The position numbers were made by a program, and so were the translations under genes. Of a stretch of DNA of 64,000 bases, positions 1 through 10,300 are shown piece after piece. The stretch covers positions 13,605,764-13,669,763 of the forward strand of contig NC_049989.1 of assembly GCF_000003815.2 (NCBI RefSeq). The letters run 5' to 3'. The notes under the pieces were generated by a model that was given only the letters and a program-made list of their open reading frames with translations, was not told where the DNA came from and searched no databases. The stretch is from Branchiostoma floridae. Lineage: Eukaryota; Chordata; Leptocardii; Amphioxiformes; Branchiostomatidae. Within the stretch, counting starts at the first letter, position 1, and each line of letters opens with the position of its first letter.

Positions 1-59
1 TATACTCGTTATATGCTTAACATAGTATGAATATGTGCTGTTTTTTTTTTCATGAAAAG

Positions 60-113
60 ATTATCAGTTCCCTCAAGAGCCTACATGAGGAGATAGTAAC
101 GAAGAAGGAGGAG
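60..113 (+). CDS. Coiled-coil exon, first in window
   Basis: Eighteen codons (IISSLKSLHEEIVTKKEE) follow a poly-T tract and an AG, and end at a consensus GTAAGTA donor. The residue pattern is charged with hydrophobic heptad positions. The exact acceptor is uncertain because the pyrimidine tract is separated from the AG by a few bases. Confidence 0.5.
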
Positions 114-286
114 GTAAGTAGCATTGTGTTATAACGTTATAGTATGAAATCGTAGTCACGATTATACAGGTAACACTCCTTTCCTATGCAACTTTGAACG
201 TGACCAAGTACGTGTATTTGATACCTTCAGGTAATAATTGTGTGACTGCCTCTCTTTCTCTTTCTCTCTCTCTCTCTGTGTTTTTC

Positions 287-335
<49 letters not shown>

Positions 336-3300
336 ATAAGACTATTGTTGTTGTCAGCATAACTTTAGAACCACTGAAAAGATTATAATGATATTTTGTA
401 TATGGATAGGTGTTGGGAAGACAGAGGTCACGGTCAAGTTTGACCACCTGGTGCGTGTCTTGGGTACTGCAGCAGAACGTCCGTTTTCTGTATCTGTCGT
501 TCTGGACATGCTATTGTCTTAGATTTGGGTCCCCTACCAGCTTACTGTGACGTTTTTGTAAGAATACATCAAGGGGGATAACTAAGCAAAGAAACTTCGT
601 TAACGAATTCTCTTGATGTTTCCTTATTTTCCAGGAAGCTAGAGAGATGGAAATTAAGGCTACAGCTTGCAGTGTCGTGCAGAAGGTGATGACACAGGTG
701 AGTACCAATCTGGATATTCGCATCTAAATAAGTTATAATGCATAAATATTGTTTGACAGATCAGTCAACGGTTATCAGAGGCCGCGCCGCGTGCCTGTGA
801 AGCTGGTGTGTTATGCCGGCTATATAGATACAGATACAGATACAGACACAGATTTTTATTTTATTTTTGGTCAGCGATCGCCGTCTAGTGAAAATGGGTA
901 TTTATACACCTGTCACATATGGCGAAAATCGATCGGACAACGATTCTGCGGCAATCGCCCAAGCCTCGCTTATAATAATAACTTTATTGCGCAACAATTG
1001 TACAAGGTAGAAAGTATGGCTTATATGTGATTTTTAGGGGGAAAATACTCGAAACCCTCTGTCGATCTTAGATGTTGCCGATCTTACATCGATACGCCCG
1101 AAGATCGTGGATAATGTGACAGGGATATTACTGACATTCATGTTACACAAGGGCCATCTTATGATCTTTAGTAGCACAAAATAAAAGTTGATTTGTGAGA
1201 AAAAAAGAACGTACAATAGCAATTATACTTGTGGTGTATTAGAAGCACATAGCACTTGGAAATGTAGGATAGCTAAGGACAGATACATTTATCAACAGTG
1301 ATGAAAAACGAGTTTTAGAAAACAGCAAACAACGTTAACGTACGTTGTCCTGACAATTAACACTATCATTCGTTGACCAATCGTAGTATCGTTGAATGTT
1401 CACAGGCGCTCACCAAATTGGTAGCGGAGAAAGATGACGAAGCAGCTGTGAAGGAGGCCATGTTAAGCCAAACGAAGGTAGGCTAAAACAATACCATTGG
1501 CTAAAAAAGAAGACCTGTTTTTAAAGATTTTTTGTATTGCCTTGTGGCGTAACGCACAAGTTTTTTTAACGGGATGGGACCCTACTCTTTTCGATAAGTC
1601 TGGTGGGTTCTTTTCCGTATACATGCTCGGAGTTTTACTTCCCTCAAACACGGGACCTCCATATAATGTCCATTCAAGCACTAGTAACGTTCCCTAAGGG
1701 CACACCGGAGCATGTCAGGGTGCTCGAACCCAGGAGGTCCGAGCTGTGAGCTACACATACTACCGTTACGCTACGTGATGCCGATATGCGCAGCTGTGAG
1801 CTACACATACTGCCATTACGCTACGTGATGCCGATATGCGCAGCTGTGAGCTACACATACTACCGTTACGCTACGTGATGCCGATATGCGCAGCTGTGAG
1901 CTACACATACTGCCATTACGCTACGTGATGCCGATGTGCGCAGCTGTGAGCTACACATACTGCCGTTACGCTACGTGATGCCGATATGCGCAGCTGTGAG
2001 CTACACATACTACCGTTACGCTACGTGATGCCGATATGCGCAGCTGTGAGCTACACATACTGCCATTACGCTACGTGATGCCGATATGCGCAGCTGTGAG
2101 CTACACATACTGCCGTTACGCTACGTGATGCCGATATGGTCGTGTGAGCTACATATACTGCCGTTACGCTACGTGATGCCGATATGCCCAGCTGTGAGCT
2201 ACACATACTGCCGTTACGCTACGTGATGCCGATATGGTCGTCTGGAGACACGGTAGCAAACTGTAGCAAACTCTATCCCTGCAATAACTCACACGTTTGC
2301 CTAAACGATATACAGTATAACCACTTACTGCTATATGAACGTCAGAGATCACCAAACTTTCAATGGTCACATGGTAAGAAAGTGCAAACATCCATTTAAG
2401 AGCTGCATTGCATGTTGCTATACAGTTGATTATTTTACAGAGTATGTCTAGAAAATGTCACAAAAACATTGAAAATTAGGTAAGATTTTATTCTGAAGCA
2501 AATGTTTGTTTTCACACGGTTTAGGAGGAGTTGGCTCTCAGTAACAACGAGACGGCCAAGCTCAGAGGAGAGGTAGGGTTTGCTTCTGATCCTTTTTTGT
2601 TGTGAAAAATTTACTGACAAGACGTGACGACAAAACTAAAAACTATTGCCATGGTGACGGTTGTATTGTATACGAGTATTAATGATTGCTGTTATAGGTG
2701 TGTTGTATTTGTGTTCTATCCTCTATCCTCTCGCCTGGCTGTATGTATGAAGATTGTTTTACGCGACGGATGTTTGTCGTAATCTCCAAGCAGATCCTAC
2801 GGTAGCACAAGATAGCATCAAAAGCTGGCAGAGGAGTGAAGCCGACTTAGGAGTGTGTTTCGCTACCGGTCTACATGGCAAATGTACACCTCTTGGCTGA
2901 CTACACTCCTTGGCCAGTTTGGTACTATCTTATGCCATTGTAGGATCTGCTTGGAGATTAGTTTGTCGGGCATTGCTGTTAACAAAAAAGTGATCTCTTT
3001 TGACGAGTGACCTATCATAAATGTTTGTCATTGAAATGCAGTGTATTTATCAGCTGTGCTCATTCATTGTGTAAATTAGCCCCTGATTTGCACAATTAGC
3101 ATTTAATTATGTAAACCATCTCTGAAGCTATATACATTCCAAAGATCCGTCAACCCATTCCTAAGTTATTCCCCTCTAAAGGGATGATGCAGCTACACAT
3201 GCCTGTAGAAAAATTCGAAGAAGGAGATCCATATCTACGAGGCGTTTTCAGAAATACTTGGCGGGCGTGGCCTCCCAAAGAAACGTACGGACAAATTGCA

Positions 3301-4302
3301 CGTACGGCGGGTTGTGCCCTTACCTTAAGGAACGTTTTTCTCCAACCCAGGTGCGTGACCTGGAGGCAGAGCTGGACGCCGAGCTGAGGCGCCACCAGGA
3401 GACCCTTAAGAACCTGCGTAAGAACGAGCGCCGTCTCAAGGAGATGACCTTTCAGTCAGACGAGGACCATAAGAAGCAGGAGCGTCTTCAGGAGCTGGTG
3501 GAGAAAATGCAGCAGAAGATCAACACGTACAAGACGCAAGCTGACGAAGTGAGTTAAAATCATTTTTAATACGTGTTGCAATGAAGACTATTGTCATGGC
3601 GACGGTTTTATCGTTTTTTATGTAGTATTGATTGTTGATGTAGGTGTGTTGTATTTGTGTTCTATCCTTTCGCATGGCTGTATGTATGAAGATTGTTTTA
3701 CGCGATGGATATTTGTAAGGCTTTGCTGTTAAGGTTTATTATTGAATGAAGAAAGAATGAATTTGTAACGAATACTGATAGATCTGAATAAAAGAATTAT
3801 AAATCTGGTTTTTGGGTTGTACGGCGAGGTGCCCTTAACTTAAGGAACGTTTTCTCCAACCCAGGTGCGTGACCTGGTGGCAGAGCTGGACGCCGAGCAG
3901 AGGCGCCACCAGGAGACCGTTAAGAACCTGCGTAAGAACGAGCTCCGTCTCAAGGAGATGACCTTCCAGTCAGACGAGGACCGTAAGAAGCAGGAACGTC
4001 TTCAGGAGTTGGTGGAGGAACTACAGCTTAAGATAAAGACGCACAAGAGGCAATCTGAGGAATCGGTGAGTTGAAATCATGTTTAATAAGTGTTGCAATA
4101 AAAAGCTATTGCCATGGCGACGGTTTTATTGTTTTTACGTACGAATGATTGTTGATGCAGGTGTGTTGTATTCGTGTTCTATCCTTTCGCATGGCTGTAT
4201 GTATGAAGATTGCTGTTAAGGTTCATTATTGAATGAAGAAAGAATGGATTCGTAACGAATACTGATAGATCTGAATAAAAGAATTATCAATCTGATTTTT
4301 TG

Positions 4303-4333
<31 letters not shown>

Positions 4334-7300
4334 TCTGCAGTGCAGTTCTCATATGCTAGAGGGCGCTTGCTGTCTGAAAGAGTAGAGTCTGCTATCGCTG
4401 ATTGTCTTTCCGGTGTTTATCTGAAACAGGCTGCGAGCATCGCTGACAACCTCCGTCAGGAACAAGACAAGAACGCCCATCTTGAGAGGGTGAAGAAGGA
4501 TCTTGAGGAGAGTATCCGAGACTTCCAGCGTCGTCTTGACGAGGTGGAGACGGGCGCGCTGAAGGCCGGGAAACGCCACCTGCAGAAGCTGGAGACTAGG
4601 GTAAGTCGGTATTCCTACAGAAGCCGGGAACTAGGGTAAGGCGGTACATTTATCAACAAGAATGGTGTTTTGTCCGGTGTGAGTATATGAGCCCTATTAG
4701 TCTTGTCTTCTAAGTCACGGACGAAAGTTAGTGGATGCTACCTGCAAACCTCTGACTATTTCAAAACCTATCCAGGTGCTTGAGTACCTGCTACCTCGCG
4801 TATTAGTCTGGTGTGCGCGCATGCGGCAAGAACTGGCCACACAAATGCCTGGCATATTAGTAAAGGCTGACAGAAGCTTATTGTGACTAGTACATTTTGT
4901 TCAGAAATGCAGAGCAACGCATACGTTTACGTGTCCAAACTAGGTAGTACATAGTATAGTTTGTCACTCTTGCGAGATGTGCATACTCTCAAGTGTATGT
5001 TGCACTATTCCCTAAAGCTAAGGGCACAACCCGCCGTACATGCAAATACGTTCTGTCTACGTGCCAAAACGTGGGAAATCTTTTGGGGTCCGTATAAAGT
5101 GGTAAGTACCGCTTTCGTACGAACTCGTAGGGAATCGGTGGATTTTGGAGCACGCAGGCACCTTAGAACTTTACGTGCAAGCAAAACTTTGTGTGCCATC
5201 ATGCTGCGGATTCGCCCCCCGTACATGCCAGTACGGGCGACGCGCCTGCCCTGTACAGCCTGAACGTTTTCAGAAATACGTAGCGGGCGTGGCCTCCCAA
5301 AGAAACGTACGGACAAATTGCACGTACGGCGGGTTGTGCCCTTAGCTTAAGGAACGTTTTTCTCCAAACCAGGTGCTTAACCTGGAGACTGAACTCGACG
5401 CTAAGCAGAGGCGCCACCAGGAGACCCTTAAGAACCTGCGCAAGAACGAGCTCCGTCTCAAGGAGATGACCTTTCAGTCAGACGAGGACCATAAGAAGCA
5501 GGAACGTCTTCAGGAGCTGGTGGAGAAACTGCAGCTGAAGGTGAAGACTTACAAGACGCAATCTGAGGCATCGGTGAGTTGAAATCATGTTTAATAAGTG
5601 TTGCAATAAAAACTATGGGCATGGCGACGGTTTTATTGTTTTTACGAGTTAATAATTGTCGTTGTAGGTGTGTTGTATTTGTGTTCTATCCTTTCGCCTG
5701 GCTGTACAATGTATGTATGAAGATTGTTTTACGCGATGGATGATTGTAGAACATTGCTGATATCAAGAAAAGCGATCTCTTATGATGAGTGACCTATCAT
5801 AAATGTTTCTCATTGATAATACAAATGAGATCTTCATTTGCATAAACTATAATAAAAAAAATCTCATTAGTTACGTTAACTAGGTAACAATTTGCATAAT
5901 TGATGTCTATCGATATTTTTCTCTTTTCTAGTTACATATGTTATGTTTAAGTGCCCTACTAGTAATGAAATAGTGTGGCTTAATAAACTCTGCTCATTAT
6001 TTATGCAAATTAGCGCCTGGTTTGCATTAATAGACCTTATTTATGGAAGGCATCTCAAAAGTTATCTACATATCAAAAGTCACGATGATCCGTCAACCCC
6101 TTCTCGAGTTATTCCTTTTCAAAAGGATGGTGCAGTTGCGCACGCGCGAACAGAAGACAGAGAATCCGTTACAAAAGCGAATTCTTTGACTGGCATGACA
6201 CAACAGGTGGTCTTCCACAGGGAACGTTATTAGGACCTATTGTATTCCTAGCCCTAATTAACAGTGCAGCAGAAGATGCAGTTACCAAACGTTGGCCGTG
6301 GATGATTTAAACCTAATCGAGTGCCCCAAGCAAGGAGAAGGCTTTCAGATTCCAAATGACCTAGACAATCTCAGCCGATGGTCAGAGAAAACAAAACGAT
6401 ACTGCACCCCAAGAAATTTTGTAATCTGGACCCACTGAAACACTATTTTCTGCACTTTCTGGGGCAAATTTTGCTGATAGACTCGCTTAGATTGAATGAA
6501 ATGCCTATAAGTGAAAAACGCAAATCAGTCGTGCATTTCAAAAATCAATCATGGAAATGAAAAAGCGGACTTTCGAGTGTGAAAAAGCGGGCCTTCGAGC
6601 GTATGTGTGTGTCTGTGTTGGGGGGGGGGGGGGGGTTCGGAGGTTGGTTGTGGGGTCCGAACCCCCCTTGCTACGGGTATGACTCGAGCGTATGTTGCAT
6701 CAAACCCTAAAGAAAGTTTTCTCCAACCCAGGTGCGTAACCTGGAGGCAGAACTCGACGCTAAGCAGAGGCGCCACCAGGACACCCTGAAGAACCTGCGC
6801 AAGAACGAGCTCCGTCTCAAGGAGATGACCTTTCAGTCAGACGAGGACCGTAAGAAGCAGGAGCGTCTTCAGGAGCTGGTGGAGAAAATGCAGCTGAAGA
6901 TCAAGAGTCACAAGACGCAATCTGAGGCATCGGTGAGTTAAAATCATGTTTAATAAGTGTTGCAATAAAAACTATTGGCATGGCGACGGTTTTATTGTTT
7001 TTACGAGTTAATAATTGTCGTTGTAGGTGTGTTGTGTTCTATCCTTTCGCCTGGCTGTACAATGTATGTATGAAGATTGTTTTACGCGATGGATGATTGT
7101 AGGACATTGCTGATAACAAGAAAAGCGATCTCTTATGATGAGTGACCTTTTATAAATATTTCTCATCGATAATACAAATGAGATCTTCATTTGCATAAAC
7201 TATAATAAAAAATTCTCATTAGTTACGTTAACTAGGTAACAATTTGCATAATTGATGTCTATCGATATTTTTCTCTTTTCTAGTTACATATGTTATGTTT

Positions 7301-10300
7301 AAGTGCCCTACTAGTAATGAAATAGTGTGGCTTAATAAACTCTGCTCATTATTTATGCAAGTTAGCCCCTGGTTTGCATTAATAGACCTTATTTAAGCCC
7401 CGTTTACAAATCAAGAATTTAGCTCGTCCGAGTTGTCAGCGAGCTCTAAATTACGAGGACGTATGACCATGATGCCGACAAAGAACTCTGCCATTTGTTC
7501 GTAGGCATCAGGCTCATGCCTCCTCGTAATTTAGAGCTTGTTGACAACTCGGCCGAGCTAAATTCTTGATTTGTAAACGGGGCTTTATGGAAGGCATCTC
7601 AAAAGTTATCCACATATAAAAAGTCACGATGATCCGTCAACCCCTTCCCGAATTATTCCTTTTCAAAAGGATAGTGCAGTTGCGCACGCGCGAACAGAAG
7701 ACAGAGAATCCGTTACAAAAGCGAATTCTTTGACTGGCATGGCACAACAGGTGGTCTTCCACAGGGAACGATATTAGGACCTATTCTCTTCCTAGCCCTT
7801 ATTAACAGTGCAGCACAAGATGCAGTTACCAACCGTTGGAAATTCGTGGATGATTTAAATCTAATCGAGTGCCCCACGCAAGGAGAAGGCTTTCAGATTC
7901 CAAATGACTCAGACAATCTCATCCGATGGTAAGAGAAACACAAAACGATACTGCACCCCAAGCAATTTTGAAATCTGGACCCACTGAAACACTATTTCCT
8001 GCACTCTCTGGGGCAAATTTTGCTGATAGATTCGCTTAGATTGAATGAAATGCTTATAAGTGAAAAACGCAAATCAGTCGTGCATTTCAAAAATCAATCA
8101 TGGAAATGAAAAAGCGGACTTTCGAGTGTGAAAAAGCGGACCTTCGAGCGTATTTGTGTGTCTGTGTTGGGGGGGGGGGGTTGGGTTCGGTTTCGGAGGT
8201 TGGTTGTGGGGTCCGGACCCCCCGAACCCCCCTTGCTACGGGTATGACTCGAGCGTATGTTGCATCAAACCCTAAAGAAAGTTTTCCTCCAACCCAGGTG
8301 CGTGACCTGGAGGCAGAACTCGACGCTAAGCAGAGGCGCCACCAGGACACCCTGAAGAACCTGCGCAAGAACGAGCTCCGTCTCAAGGAGATGACCTTCC
8401 AGTCAGACGAGGACCATAAGAAGCAGGAGCGTCTTCAGGAGCTGGTTGAAAAACTACAGGTGAAGATCAAGAGTCACAAGACGCAATCTGAGGCATCGGT
8501 GAGTTGAAATCATGTTTAATAAGTGTTGCAATAAAAGCTATTGGCATGGCGACGGTTTTATTGTTTTTACGAGTTAATAATTGTCGTTGTAGGTGTGTTG
8601 TGTTCTATCCTTTCGCCTAGCTGTACAATGTATGTATGAAGATTGTTTTACGCGATGGATGATTGTAGGACATTGCTGATAACAAGAAAAGCGATCTCTT
8701 ATGATGAGTGACCTTTTATAAATATTTCTCATCGATAATACAAATGAGATCTTCATTTGCATAAACTATAATAAAAAATTCTCATTAGTTATGTTAACTA
8801 GGTAACAATTTGCATAATGATGTCTATCGATATTTTTCTCTTTTCTAGTTACATTTGTTATGTTTAAGTGCCCTACTAGTAATGAAATAGTGTGGTTTAA
8901 TAAACTCTGCTCATTATTTATGCAAGTTAGCCCCTGGTTTGCATTAATAGACCTTATTTAAGCCCCGTTTACAAATCAAGAATTTAGCTCGTCCGAGTTG
9001 TCATCGAGCTCTAAATTACGAGGAGGTATGACCATGATGCCGACAAAGAAACTCTGACATTTGTTCGTAGGCATCTGGCTCATGCCTCCTAGTAATTTAG
9101 AGCTAGCTGACAACTCGGCCGAGCTAAATTCTTGATTTGTAAACGGGGCTTTATGGAAGGAATCTCAAAAGTTATCTACATATCAAAAGTCACGATGATC
9201 CGTCAACCCCTTCCCGAGTTATTCCTTTTCAAAAGGATAGTGCAGTTGCGCACGCGCGAACAGAAGACAGAGAATCCGTTACAAAAGCGAATTCTTTGAC
9301 TGGCATGACACAACAGGTGGTCTTCCACAGGGAACGGTATTAGGACCTATTGTCTTCCTAGCTAGCCCTAATTAACAGTGCAGCAGAAGATGCAGTTACC
9401 AACCGTTGGAAATTCGTGGATGATTTAAATCTAATCGAGTGCCAGAAGCAAGGAGAAGGCTTCCAGATTCCAAATGACTTAAACAATCTCATCCGATGGT
9501 CAGAGAATCACAAAACGATACTGCACCCCAAGAATTTTTGAAATCTGGACCCACTGAAACACTATTTCCTGCACTTTCTGGGGCAACTTTTGCTGATAGA
9601 CTCGCTTAGATCGAATGAAATGCCTATAAGAGAAAAAACGCAAATCAGTAATGCCATTGAAAAATAAATCTTGGACATGAAAAAGCGGACCTTCGAGTGT
9701 GACAAAGCGGACCTTCGAGCGCGGCGTGTGTGTGTGTGGGGGGGGGGGGGTGTTCTTCCGTATGTATGTATGTCGCATTAGAGCCTAACGAAAGTTTTCC
9801 TCCAACCCAGTTGCGTGACCTGGAGGCAGAGCTCGACGCCAAGCAGAGGCGCCACCAGGAGACCCTGAAGAACCTGCGCAAGAACGAGCTCCGTCTCAAG
9901 GAGATGACCTTTCAGTCAGACGAGGACCGTAAGAAGCAGGAGCGTCTTCAGGAGCTGGTGGACAAACTGCAGCTGAAGATCAAGAGTCACAAGACGCAAT
10001 CTGAGGCATCGGTGAGTTGAAATCATGTTTAATAAATGTTGCAATAAAAACTATTGGCATGGCGATGGTTTTATTGTTATTACGTACTAATGATTGTTGT
10101 TGTAAGGTGTGTGGTATTTGTGTTCTATCCTTTCGCCTGGCTGTACAATATGTATGAACATTGTTTTACACGAATATTTGTAGGGTATTGCTGTTAAAGT
10201 TTCAGAGTTGGCTTAATTAGCATTTTGACTTTCCATTGTTTTCTCATTATTGAATGAAGAAAGACTGGAACTGTAACGAATACTGATAGATCGTCATAAA

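Larger units (their letters stand above)
6933..8297 (+). repeat. Segmental duplication unit 2 of 3 (intron after copy 4)
   Basis: Same content as unit 1 plus a 189-bp MITE at 7396-7584. Divergence from unit 3 is very low by eye. Confidence 0.85.
8499..9810 (+). repeat. Segmental duplication unit 3 of 3 (intron after copy 5)
   Basis: Matches unit 2, including the MITE, now at 8961-9150, and the reverse-transcriptase remnant at 9260-9535. Small indels separate the two, including a 4-base GCTA duplication in the reverse-transcriptase relic. Confidence 0.85.

Noticed and set aside
194-447. Open frames over the (CT)n tract
   Set aside because: Ser/Leu and Arg/Glu dipeptide runs are produced by the microsatellite.
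1741-2240. Regular 50-bp array as a CRISPR-like locus
   Set aside because: The units are contiguous with no unique spacers, and the DNA is clearly from an animal genome.
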